From Brachycybe producta (Eukaryota; Arthropoda; Diplopoda; Playtdesmida; Andrognathidae), in assembly GCA_036925085.1 (NCBI GenBank), contig JAUPFP010000007.1, positions 4,389,058-4,453,057 on the forward strand: a DNA stretch of 64,000 bases. Reading direction: 5' to 3'. Position 1 is the first letter of the stretch; each line of letters opens with the position of its first letter. Positions 12,901-22,500 of this stretch are shown piece after piece. The notes under the pieces were generated by a model. That model was not told where the DNA came from and ran no database searches. It saw only the letters and a list, made by a program, of their open reading frames with translations. A program made the position numbers and the translations under genes.

Positions 12901-15900
12901 AAACCCACAAACAAATACATTATTACATCTATTTTATTATCTAATTAACATCATCATTATGCAATTTTTGAAATAGGAGTTCACGATGATATTTGTCCAT
13001 ATGCTACATATCAACTACCCACTTGCAATGCTAATGATCAGGCCAGTATGCAACTCAAGACATTTAGTCAGGTGAAATCGACCGAAGAAGGAACATGGGC
13101 ACCAACAAAACTAGTAAGTTCACCACTCTGCATATTATATCAGATATTTTATTCAACTTACTCTCTTGTTTCCAACAGATGTTGCTTAATTGATCGAAAT
13201 ACACAAGAGAAAAAAAGTCTTACAAGTCAACAAAAATATAAATGCTAGGAGACAAATAGACATCATTACAAAGCAATAACTGAGAATATGTATTGTAATC
13301 GTTTCTATTTTTGGCAGCCAAAGAAAAAAAAAGTCCAGAAAATCTCCAGTTTATTATTTGAAAATAAAAGTTAGTGGAAGAGAAGATAACAAAGCCTATT
13401 TGGGTTTCCATAGAAACATACCATTGAGTATTTTTTAAAAAAAAATAACTTATTTTGGAGATATAGTCTGTGTTATCAAACTACATACAGTATATACAGA
13501 CTGTCTCATAAGTTAGGCATCATAAGAAAATAATAATTAATCCATTGGATAGGACGTTGAAGGTCTGTAGGAAATAGTATTTGAGAAGTTCGGATGTCAC
13601 AAAACTGGATTTTTATCGCTGGGTATCTCAGTTAGATTTTTGTATCAGGAACAATGGTGGACACACCTGAGCAGGACCATAGTTATCGTGGGTTTTACTG
13701 GTCCTCCATACCATTAAATTTATAAAAGTTTTTAAACACTTTATTTGTAATATATTGGCAACATCTAAAATTAATTTTCTAAACCATTTTTGTGTCAAAT
13801 ATCGTTTAGATTTTACAAATTTTCAATAGAAAAAATTGAATTTTTTTTAATTGTTTCTGATATTACAAGGTGCTAAGAACCCCTGACCAATGCTTTGAAC
13901 CAGGGCCTTGCGTACCTTTGTTATGGCCCTGCACCTGAGCACATTCTGGGAAAAACAGTTATATTGTTATTGCTATAGGTTCTGTGATGTCAGAAATATG
14001 GGGACACCCTGTATATAAGAATGAAATACTGATGGGTTGCCTGAAAACACCCTTAACATAAAAAAGAAGAAGAAGAAAAATCAGGTGTTAACGTACCCTT
14101 AGAAACATAACAGACAACAACTGTTCGCCATCTGTTTGACATCAATAGTATTTATTGATCAAAAAAAAGTATTGAATCAATTTAGTATACTAGTAATTGC
14201 TGACAACAAAAAGGTTGCCAAAGAAAGATAGCACGTCACTAACTTAAGTCTTGAGTTTTCATTGGTTGCGTCTGTTGTGTACTTAAATTAAATTTCAAGT
14301 ATCACTCAATACATTATATCCCTCATCATGACCTCTAAAGATCAATTTCGAATGAGTAACCAAGTCTAGGTCTATGTAACCAATGAGTAATTTGAGAAAA
14401 CAAAATGAAAATTCTTTTAAAATCTAAGCTAAAAATTAACAATTCATCAGTTTATCACGACCAGAAGCACAGTTTCGTGACAAGCTCCTTTAATTATTGT
14501 CGAAAAAGAAGAAAAAAAACTTTTTGCAAATTCTTAATACCTATAAGGATTAACAAAAGCCAAATGAAAGAACAATGTTTCCTTTAGGGTCATGTAATTT
14601 ACCAATGGGATTACTATGTTTTACAAAAAAGAAATCCAAACTTAACAGTTAGAAACCAATGGGAAAAAATGTCAACTGATGTAAATGGATAAAGGTAGGG
14701 CTGCCTTAATATAGTAGGTTCTACACTTACATTAGACATGATGACAAAGTGAGCACAAACCAATCCAATAAATTTCTTTACTGCTGATGGTCAGCAAGAT
14801 AAAAAAAGTAGGCAAGTATATTGATTGATTGTGGAGTAATATGAAACATTAATGAAATTCCTTACACTAAAGAAAAGCCAACTTACAGCAATAAAAACTT
14901 ATTGCTTGAAAACATTTCATGCAATAAAACTAAAAACAAACCCTTTAAAGCGCAGAAAATTAACATTGCAACAAAACAAAGAACATAAATTTATGCAAAA
15001 CGTCTTTTTTTAAATATATATATAGTCTTCTTTCTTATTTTTGTTTTCAGACATCAAAACTTTTGCATTCCAAGAAAGAACCACCAACAATAACAGAAAA
15101 AGAAAGTGTCGTTATTCACCGAACATCTCAAGGTGGTAGTAAGGCGACTCTTTCTATATTAACGAATGCGCAGAATTCAATTGGGATTCTTTAATTCTCT
15201 TCATATACATTTACTACACTATTTCAGGTAGTAGTACTTCTGCCTTAGAGCCATCGTTTGATGACTCCAGTGGGCCAACATTATGGCTTCCAAACACTGT
15301 CGAAAGAAAAGAAGCCTTCATGCAAATGCAATCTTATTGTCAAGTAACACCAGTTCCTAGTGCTCCTCCAGCCGAAGGCGACAGCAGTTTGACAGACTCA
15401 GAAACTAATGCCAGTGGGACTCTTAAGAGCATTGAACGCTATGGGCCTGGACACACTTTGACATCCAAAAGTAAACAACTTCATCGTGGTGAGCGGCTCT
15501 ATTATATTGTCAATACAAGAAAATACTACATTAGGCTACTCATTTCGTATGCAAAAAATATATATTTAAAGCTGAGAGGTTCTTTAATGATTTCTTGCAA
15601 CAGTTCCAGATCTACTTTATCATCGACAAGATTCGAATACATCCAATGAAGATTCTCCAGATGGTGGTAGTACAACGTTAACTAAAGACGATGTCAACAG
15701 ACGCAGAAAATTCATCAAAATACAACCGAGAACTACAATTATAAGGCATCGAAGGTACACACACAATAATATAAATTAACCATTAGATGATTAAATGTAA
15801 TCAATAAATGGAATTATAAGACTATAGAAACATTTCTAATATTTTTTAAGTACAAACAACATTTGAGTCCAATGGTCACGTGGTTTCAGTGGTCAAACAT

Positions 15901-18366
15901 TAAAGAAATTGCTAAATTATTCTATGTATTTTGGAATTAATACAAATTAAGACAGAATCACATTATACAGAATTTCGCCATCACAGAATGTACCGTCACC
16001 ATTACGTTAAAACATTATACAATGTATTTTATATGGTATCGTTCATATTTACCAGCACCGTCATGAAACGTCAACTTGACCAGACGGTGGACAATCTTGA
16101 AAAAAAAAATTTTTGACATTACAGTGGCGGTACGATCTGTGACGGTGACAAGACATATACTTCTCAACAAGACCTTAGGTATGAGCAATAGTCCATTTAA
16201 GTAGGCGGGGCGGGGTGGAGGGTGGGGGTACCTATATGAAAATTGTTTCTAAATCCAGTCGCATCTGCAAATGTGTTATCATATGAAAGAGAATAGACGG
16301 GGCACAGTAGCAACTGTACGTGCCACAACCTACAACATAGAACTACGTCAACTGTCAATATTTCATGGCACAATCTCACTAGTTCTCTATCTGTTCTTGC
16401 TGTTCAGCCTCAATTCGTGCAGTTGAAGTGGAAGGTTGTAGCTCTAGAGTCGAACTCAGGTGAAACGCATCCATTGATGCTCAGTACATCCCCGTGACCT
16501 TTCAATTGATGACTTTTCAGATTACTCTCGTCCTCCTCTAACTGTTTCTTCAAATCTCGTTGGTTCTTATAGTAATTTTCTCCTGGATTTTCGCGGCATT
16601 TCTAAATTTGTGTCGCCATTATTTTTTATCTAAAAAATAGCTAATTTTAAATCCACTTTATTTCTGTTTGTCACTTACGTCTCTTTAGTTCTGACCGCCA
16701 ATTACAGAATGCGGGGCTTAGGTCATCGCTATCATTATCTATTCACTAGTTATCGACCTAATAACGGTGTGCAGCGAAACGAAATCTTAACTTTCTAACG
16801 CTACTGTATCGAAGGGTTAAGAGGTGAAGGGCTGAAACCTTTTTTTTTTCATGAATGGGACTCTATAAACTATCTAATGATGTATTATTTATTACTCTAC
16901 GATTATTAGTTTCGAAAATATAAGCGTTCAAATTGTGACATGTTTTCGTTGCATCCGTGCTCCCGATGTTACCACCTACCCAACGCGGTGGAAAAGTAGT
17001 TGTACGTCAAAAACCTTGGGAATTAGTACTATTTTGAAAGAAGTATCCACAGTGAACATCCGCGAGTATGACATATGTCTATGCATTTGTAAAGAGACTG
17101 ATGCGGAACACCGTGGAAAGAATTATTGTTGGACATGCGTCATTCATAACCACTCACCCAGAAATATAAATGGTGGCATGAAATATCCAAACATGCAATT
17201 ATAATGGCATATAAACAAACAAATCTGCACGGTTTCTATCGGACAAACACTGCATCATGTATACAAAACAAAAACATTCAGTAGATTCAGAATCTAATCA
17301 TTATTCAGTGTCTTACATAAATCATAGCCAGACATATATTATAGTATACTGTATATAGATCCCTATCCTTTTGTTTACGTATAGCCCAGAAACACCATCA
17401 GAAAGTGGACTTTACAACATGACAGAACCTTTAAGAGCTCCACCAGGATTTGGTGACAAAACAGATATTTCTGGTTCAGAAGTGGTTAGAAATGGTTCAC
17501 CAAAAGCAAACTCTGGTAAATTTAAACATTAAAATTGTTTCAAATGCAATAAATTCTTTCGATTATCTGCCGCTTAGCCTCTATAGACAGGAGATTGTAC
17601 AGGTTTTTAGCCTTAGAGGCTAGTGGCTTCTAATCTAAAGAATACCACACCTGCATATCAAATTTATGGTAAATTATCATTAAATTCTATATTATCTACA
17701 GGTATTGAAGTTCATAAACAGAAAACATCAAGGAACCTTGCAGCAGAGGAAGAGGAACTCATCGCACTTCTTAAAAGGTAGCATGGCCAAGATGGCCGCT
17801 TGAAATATCTCAAAGATCATACCAAAAAACAATACCAACAATAATGAAGAAAAATATGACAAATCTAAGACAAACTTACAGATAAAGAGTTGAAGAATTG
17901 CTTATCAATCACATTATACAGACATTAACTTATAACCCGTGTTGAAATTAATCAGTGACTGGTGGTACATCTAAAATGAAATCAATCACAGAAGAAGAAA
18001 AAAATGACACTTAAAAATCAGTAATGGCGCATCTTTCTAATTTTACTTGGCATTTTCCAGGATGTCATTTTAACCTCTGAGTTCTTGAAACATGCCTTTT
18101 CATTGGTCTGTAACTAATCAATGTAAATTTATGCGACATTTTTTCCTTTTCACTTTTCTGTTACAGAGGTCAAGACAAAGGTGACTGTGCAAAATTTCAC
18201 AAAGAAGCAATCCAATTTTAAGAAGAAAAAAAACTTTAACAATTTATATTCCTACCGTTTTAAATGATGTACATAATGAGAGAGAGAGAGAGAAAAAAAT
18301 ACTTCTTAAAATCAATTGACTAAAATCAAATTTCATAAATCATGACCAAATTTGAAATACAAAAAA

Positions 18367-18397
<31 letters not shown>

Positions 18398-19549
18398 GAG
18401 AAATTGTATTAAGGAACTTTGTGCTTGTGTAATGTGGGGGTCGTTTGTGAATTTGTAATTCTTGTTTTCAGGGATAACCGAAAGTGTTTAAATGTATACA
18501 AATTTTAATTTCTAAAATATTAATTTAAAGTGAAATAAATTTTTCTATGCTGTCATTTATTTTTGAAAAATAAATCATGTATTGAGTCCAAATTCAAGAA
18601 GAAAACGTAGCCGTTGCATTACAACTTGAACCCTCTAAACAGGCCTCCAGCGGCGTGTTTCTTTTTGCATTTGTTGTTTGAGCCACTATGGAGGGTCGTT
18701 CACGTCAAAATGTCCTAATTATGGATATATTCATAATTTCAATATTTATATTTGCAGTTTAAATATAGATATGCATGATTTAATCATAGATTTTGCATGG
18801 ATACCCATGATTGAATTGTGGATATCCATAATTGATTTATGAACAGACAAAATTTGGCAATTTCGCCATGAACAGCCCTCCTTATTAATTACAAATCGTG
18901 CGACCAGAAGTGCAAAAAATACAAGTCTCAACATAAAAAAAAACTAATTTTATTTAGTTACCCACAAACATAATGTTTCTTTGTTCGAACCCTGTTCAGA
19001 GAGTCGAAGTTCAACTTTTCTTCTTGAATTTCGGCATAGATCTGCTGAAGAAAAAAATACTAGAAAGATTTTCAAACGATATCAGGTTTTAACCCTTTAA
19101 TAACAGTCAGGTCAATTTTATTCAGACCAATAATCTCAAGAGACCAACACTGAAATAAATCACATTGGCCACACAATAGTCCAACATAGAAGTTTGTCAT
19201 GATGTTCAAAAGAGAAAAAAAAGTTTGGAGTTGTGTCCGGACAGTGGTTATTACTTATATGCGCACATTTCTATGCAATGTCACAAAAGAAGAAGAGGAA
19301 GAGGAAGAAAAAAGAACTTTCGAAGACATTAATCAAGCAGCCAGCCAGACTTGTCTTGAAACCAAAAAGAAAGAAAAAAAAAACATTTCGACTAAAAAAA
19401 ATCGATTTATCCACCACTTTTTTTCTTTTATCCATGTCTTTTATTTTTGTTATATGCACATTCCTTGATGTTCACCGGAAGCCTTAAAGTATCATGTTTT
19501 TCTCTTTTTGTTTTGTTACAGTAAATCCAGAGACTATGTCACAGTATAA
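3832..19549 (+). CDS. Dscam-like cell adhesion receptor, paralog A (3' part)
   Basis: Seen: plus-strand exons at 3832-3930, 5865-6050, 8337-8630, 10505-10675, 12750-12890, 12977-13113, 15051-15138, 15228-15488, 15604-15754, 17385-17515, 17702-17777, then either 18167-18221 or 19522-19549. All have AG/GT borders and matching phases. In order they encode FN3-5 (split by an intron), FN3-6, a single membrane span, and a cytoplasmic tail of about 330 residues. The tail carries DDICPYATYQL, PSAPPAE, PPGF and EEEELIALLK motifs. Family knowledge: Dscams are homophilic Ig/FN3 surface receptors used in neuronal self-avoidance, axon guidance and, in arthropods, immunity. The N-terminal Ig1-10 and FN3-1 to -4 exons are not in the window and should lie upstream. 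The gene faces paralog B tail to tail. The Dscam assignment is firm; membership of a named subfamily cannot be decided. Confidence 0.9.
3931..5864 (+). other. Paralog A intron
   Basis: Splits FN3-5. Carries the TTAA-flanked MITE at 4600-5150. Otherwise plain AT-rich sequence. Confidence 0.7.
4600..5150. mobile_element. TTAA-flanked MITE, family 1
   Basis: 551 bp with inverted ends (AGGTGGGTTTACATTAGGCA and the inverse of GCCTACAGTGTAAACCCGCC), TTAA at 4596-4599 and 5151-5154. The target preference is piggyBac-like. No transposase coding seen. Confidence 0.72.
5865..6050 (+). CDS. Paralog A exon: second half of FN3-5
   Basis: 186 bp, phase 1 to 1, donor gtaagt. It encodes YTLYYKPNSEEWKEE...LKCGSSYQFYMTATNQIGTSEPSDML, the E-F-G strands of an FN3 domain with the Y-x-F/V core. 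The GSEPSD/TSEPSD turn is shared with paralog B exon 32960-33145, which is also 186 bp. Confidence 0.92.
6051..8336 (+). other. Paralog A intron
   Basis: Between FN3-5 and FN3-6. Contains a C run (6370-6380) and an ATC/GTC microsatellite (6970-7003). Nothing else recognised. Confidence 0.7.
8337..8630 (+). CDS. Paralog A exon: FN3-6
   Basis: 294 bp, phase 1 to 1, acceptor tttcag, donor gtgatt. A whole FN3 domain in one exon: PDKPSRDSF...SWIDGGCPITDFVIQYR...DTSYSLSVTARNDAGQA. The W-x-DGGCPI motif matches paralog B (SWPDGGCPILHF). This is the last extracellular domain before the membrane. Confidence 0.93.
8631..10504 (+). other. Paralog A intron
   Basis: Between FN3-6 and TM. Holds an inverted relative of foldback B (about 8740-8930), a GGCCCA-rich stretch (about 9165-9345) and a foldback A copy (9770-10118). 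Confidence 0.7.
9770..10118. repeat. Foldback family A, copy 1
   Basis: Diagnostic left end (GAGCAGCTGATTTTCGAACT), inner inverted arms around ACTAGAA...CTAAATCAC, and right end GAGTTTGAGAGGCGTTTACA. Full-length reference copy in this window. Confidence 0.7.
10505..10675 (+). CDS. Paralog A exon: juxtamembrane and transmembrane segment
   Basis: 171 bp, phase 1 to 1, acceptor ttttcag, donor gtgaga. An acidic, serine-rich stalk (SSSSDLLNSIDLS) is followed by a hydrophobic run of about 24 residues (IIIPVATIAGIIILTVAIIC) and then Cys/Arg residues, as for a type I membrane protein. Paralog B's TM exon has the same length. No alternative TM exon was seen. Confidence 0.93.
10676..12749 (+). other. 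Paralog A intron
   Basis: AT-rich. Contains a MITE of the GACAACCCGACTTCATTTTG family at about 11636-11795. No exon seen. Confidence 0.65.
11636..11795. mobile_element. Short MITE, family 3 copy
   Basis: Shares the core GACAACCCGACTTCATTTTG and the end ACACAGACCACTT with the copy at 54041-54200, which has clean TTAA flanks. Here the flanks are decayed. Confidence 0.55.
12750..12890 (+). CDS. Paralog A exon: cytoplasmic tail 1
   Basis: 141 bp, phase 1 to 1, acceptor gtccag, donor gtaaat. Low-complexity Ser/Thr-rich intracellular segment (STSSSKTEIGKSPTTAT, ending CYRDS). It sits where paralog B has its 177-bp tail exon. Supported by phase and position more than by sequence. Confidence 0.8.
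12977..13113 (+). CDS. Paralog A exon: cytoplasmic tail 2 (PYATYQL motif)
   Basis: 137 bp, phase 1 to 0, donor gtaagt. Begins GVHDDICPYATYQL and later MQLKTF. The (S/C)PYAT(F/Y)xL motif is a conserved intracellular signature of Dscam tails, and paralog B has GVHDDISPYATFQL at the same place. The intron upstream is only 86 bp. Confidence 0.92.
13114..15050 (+). other. Paralog A intron
   Basis: Carries a mariner-like MITE (13495-14013). The rest is AT-rich with no exon seen. Confidence 0.65.
13495..14013. mobile_element. Mariner-like MITE
   Basis: 519 bp between TA dinucleotides. Imperfect inverted ends TACAGACTGTCTCAT and the inverse of ATGGGGACACCCTGTA. The TACAGGGTGTCCC end is typical of Tc1/mariner-derived MITEs. 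No transposase. Confidence 0.6.
15051..15138 (+). CDS. Paralog A exon: cytoplasmic tail 3
   Basis: 88 bp, phase 0 to 1, acceptor ttttcag. Reads TSKLLHSKKEPPTITEKESV...HRTSQ. Three nested donors (after 15132, 15135 or 15138) all keep phase 1. The last, gtaagg, is the best match to consensus and is used here. The intron to the next exon is only about 90 bp. Confidence 0.82.
15228..15488 (+). CDS. Paralog A exon: cytoplasmic tail 4 (PSAPPAE motif)
   Basis: 261 bp, phase 1 to 1, acceptor atttcag, donor gtgagc. Contains TPVPSAPPAEGDSSLTDSET, which aligns with LTPSAPPAEFDSCAFDSDT in paralog B. This conserved proline motif may be a docking site (inference). In paralog B tails 2-4 are one continuous 423-bp exon. 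Confidence 0.9.
15604..15754 (+). CDS. Paralog A exon: cytoplasmic tail 5
   Basis: 151 bp, phase 1 to 2, acceptor gcaacag, donor gtacac. Begins VPDLLYHRQDSNTSNEDSP and ends in a basic stretch (NRRRKFIKIQPRTT). Paralog B's VPDILDHKPDSSTSSNESSP exon at 20994-21150 is its clear counterpart. Confidence 0.9.
15755..17384 (+). other. Paralog A intron with unexplained coding-like island
   Basis: The middle (about 16150-17200) has more CpG and less A/T than other introns. It holds a 63-codon minus-strand open stretch (16410-16601) and an 89-codon plus-strand one (16935-17204). Neither is recognised. Confidence 0.5.
16410..16601 (-). other. Unrecognised coding-like open stretch
   Basis: Minus strand, preceded by an acceptor-like AATTTAG and read in phase 0: charged and non-repetitive (NYYKNQRDLKKQLEEDESNL, then SHQLKGHGDVLSINGC). 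It could be an exon of a nested minus-strand gene, or a relic. No family recognised. Confidence 0.3.
17385..17515 (+). CDS. Paralog A exon: cytoplasmic tail 6 (PPGF motif)
   Basis: 131 bp, phase 2 to 1, acceptor tatag, donor gtaaat. SPETPSESGLYNMTEPLRAP then PGFGDKTDIS. The P-P-G-F-x-D motif recurs in paralog B (TPPPGFCDPRD). It is followed after 186 bp by the next exon. Confidence 0.9.
17702..17777 (+). CDS. Paralog A exon: cytoplasmic tail 7 (EEEELIALLK)
   Basis: 76 bp, phase 1 to 2, acceptor ctacag, donor gtagca. Reads GIEVHKQKTSRNLAAEEEEL then IALLK and a split codon. Paralog B ends the same way (EEELIALLK). If the intron is retained, the next codons are R-stop, because the donor itself supplies TAG. 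Confidence 0.88.
17778..18166 (+). other. Paralog A intron
   Basis: 389 bases before candidate last exon 1. The first intron codon is an in-frame stop. No repeats recognised. Confidence 0.6.
18167..18221 (+). CDS. Paralog A candidate last exon 1
   Basis: Acceptor in a good pyrimidine tract (ttttctgttacag), phase 2. Gives R-GQDKGDCAKFHKEAIQF-stop (TAA 18219-18221). An AATAAA lies about 310 bases downstream. Phase and tract support it; the protein end is not a recognised motif. Confidence 0.68.
18534..18539 (+). terminator. Polyadenylation signal of paralog A
   Basis: AATAAA about 310 bases after the TAA at 18219. A second AATAAA follows near 18568. This fits the end of the isoform using the 18167 exon. 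Confidence 0.5.
18949..18954 (-). terminator. Polyadenylation signal of paralog B
   Basis: AATAAA on the minus strand, 57 bases after the tentative stop at 19011. It supports the 19011-19044 last exon. Confidence 0.45.
19011..19044 (-). CDS. Paralog B tentative last exon
   Basis: Acceptor with a good tract (tttttttcttcag), phase 2. Gives S-RSMPKFKKKS-stop. An AATAAA lies 57 bases further along the minus strand. The KF/K pattern loosely resembles paralog A's KFHKEA end. Other last exons are possible. Confidence 0.45.
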
Positions 19550-22500
19550 AATCCAATCACTTTCAGTTCTGTTTAATGTTGATGCAAGAATGTCCGACTG
19601 TCCATTTGTGACAATATAAGTGAAAGCCATATACTATCCCACCTCACCCCAACCAATTATCGTTACATACAACATTCACTTTGTACGAGAACTGCCAAAA
19701 ACAAAACTTTAGAGAAGACACACACAGAAACACTAAAGTTGTTGCATTAACTTCCGTTTTTCATCATACATTAATGTCATTGTAATTGCTTGTTTCTTCC
19801 TTTGATAGGAGGTGATGTTGTTGTTGTTGTTGTGTTTGGGACTCACTTGCTCCCCTTTATTCCAATTAAGCAACACAAATGAAAGTAAAAAGAACAAAGA
19901 AGAATATTGAAAAGGAATTATAATTTTTTTTACATAAGAAATAATGCAGTAGAAGACAGGACAAGGACATAGACATGATAAAGACAGGTATTATAATTGA
20001 CCAATGAAAGTAAATAGATTACAATAATGAAGAACTGTTTTTAACCAATCATCAAAAGTAAAGAAAAAGAACAAAAAATATCAAAACTAGGCTTATACAC
20101 AAAACAAAATTAATAAGATTTTTTATAAACAGAAAATTTTCGAACTCTTGTTATTCTGTTTTATAGACCAAAATTTAAAAAATTACTGTCCCCTTAAAAC
20201 CGGGCGAGTTGAGGCACCTGCCTCGGGCGCAAAGCTCAGAGTTGCAGAAATAAGGGCGCAAATTAACTATTTATAATACTAAGGCGGCGCCAATTTAATC
20301 CTTGCCTAAGGCGCAAAGCTCAGCGGTGCATAAATAAAAATGTAAAATAAATTAAATGATAATAAGAGGGCGCCAGTCTTGCCTCGAGTGCAATATTAGT
20401 TAGTAACGTTACTAACTAACGGCTCTGAAGCCAAACCGCCATAAATAAGCCATACTTTAAAAGAAACTACCCTCGAATGACTGAGCTACCCTTCTATTTT
20501 CTATTAATTTTGCTCTTGAAAGACAGAATAACTCCAGTTTGAAGAGAATTTACTACCAGTATACTTTAAAACAGGCAAAAGCACATTACACATAAAGATT
20601 CATCGAAATACGAATGTCATTTACCTTTTGAGTAGAGCAATTAATTCTTCTTCAACTTGGGCAAGACCACTTGGACTTTTCTTACTACGATCTAAAATAT
20701 TTCTCAGTAAATGTTCTTCAATAAATCTCAAGAATCAAACTAGAACTCCAAAGCCAACAGTATATCTTACCATTACTATTCCTAGAACCAGGCTCCTGAT
20801 TGACCACACCATGGTGATGGTCATCTAGATCTCGAGGATCACAAAATCCCGGAGGAGGTGTTGCAGGTTTGTGAAAACTAAACGTAATGTCCCCAGTTAT
20901 GCTCTCGGGACTCGAGTACCTATAATCATAATACGATCAATATTAATTGTTTTGAAATGATGAGTTTCAAATGAGTGAGAAATATGTACTGACCCATCCA
21001 CAGATGCCACTGTCCTTAAGGCTATCCTACAAGGTCGAACCCTCCTTTCTCGACTCCGGTCGTGCTTATGAAAAGGCGGTGTTTCCATCTCGGGAGAGGA
21101 TTCGTTTGATGATGTACTGGAATCTGGTTTATGATCCAGTATATCGGGTACTAAATTATAAAGGCAAACGTATAATATCGTCGCCAATGTGTGTGGATAA
21201 CAGAACAACAAAAAGACTACCGTAGTTTAAAATTCTAGGTGTCTTTTTACTCGGCGCAATATCTGGAGTATCTGAATCAAATGCACAACTATCAAACTCC
21301 GCAGGTGGAGCACTCGGAGTTAGAGGTTCTCGTTGCAAGGAACAAGTGTCTAAAGACGTATCTGACTGTTTTCGTAGCGAGGCAGTACGTAAAGGGTTTA
21401 AATGTTCTTTGCTAGCTGATGGACGGGTATTAAGAGGTATTCCTTCACCTCTTGAATTTAATGGATGGCACTGAAGAGTTCCTTTCTTTCGTACTTTAGT
21501 ATACTGAAACTGTGGCGAAGGTGGATAGTCGACCATTTTGTTTCCCTCGTAACCAAACGTGTGAAAACGGACGTCGACGGCATCTCCGTAACGACCGGGA
21601 GGCAACTGAAAAGTAGCATAAGGGCTGATATCATCGTGGACACCTAAAAAATGAAAATGATTTCTTGTGTAATATTATATTTTATTTGTTATATATGAAA
21701 CTTAAAATAAATGAAAAGTCACTTAACCATTTTGTGATTCGCAGATGTTGTTCTTGTTGTTTTCAAATGGTTTTCTAATTTGGGACGGAGTGTAGGCTTG
21801 GTCATAAGACCGGTTTTCGGTGGTCGCTGTCGTCGTCACTACGTTCTGTGAGGCCTCTCTTTGAGGCTGTTGCCCTATCGAGTCGCTTTTCTGTACCGAC
21901 CTGACTAAGATGAATACCGAAAATATGAATCAAAACATTTGAATAAAGAACACAATTGAAGATGTTATATAAACAACTGATTTTCAAACTCTGATTGATC
22001 AATATTCCAAGAGCAACACTAAGTAGAAATTGAAAGTGTGTTAGAAACTCGAACGGTAGCTAAATCACTTCATAAGATTTTCATGTTGCTATCTTTCAAA
22101 ATAAACTTTTTACTGATAGAAACTGACAATAAAAGCTTATTTTAAAAGATATCAACATGAAAATATTGTAACGAATTCATCGTCAGAATTCGTTGTTGTA
22201 TTGAAACACCCTGTAGTTTTAAGTATTTTGATCGATGGGTTTCACCTCATGCTTGGGGGTGGGCGGGAGGTTATCCAGATGATACCTCCCTACCCTACAG
22301 GATGAGGAAAAGACGGCAAATGAATTGTATCGTCAATTCTTATAGGATAATTCCTAGAAGAATTGACGATATAGAACTTTTGGCCAGTGAAACACCGGTC
22401 AAGTGTAACGAAAAGGATACAGAAGTCCTTTTCGTAATTAAATTGTATTGTTATCGTTTGAAGAAGGATCAACGAAGATCCTTCTGTATTGTTATAATTT

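Larger units (their letters stand above)
18222..20624. other. Shared 3' region between the two genes
   Basis: Holds an AAT microsatellite (18370-18394), poly(A) signals of both genes, the tentative paralog B last exon, paralog A's second last exon, GAA/GAG-rich sequence (19290-19320), a TTG microsatellite (19816-19834), and a degenerate foldback A copy interrupted by GGCGC-rich tandem units. Confidence 0.6.

Noticed and set aside
18975-18997. GTTCGAACCC resembling a tRNA B box
   Set aside because: No A box or cloverleaf around it on either strand.
18992-19044. Alternative reading of the paralog B last exon in phase 0 (QIYAEIQEEKLNF...)
   Set aside because: The upstream exon ends in phase 2, so this reading is not reachable by the splice.
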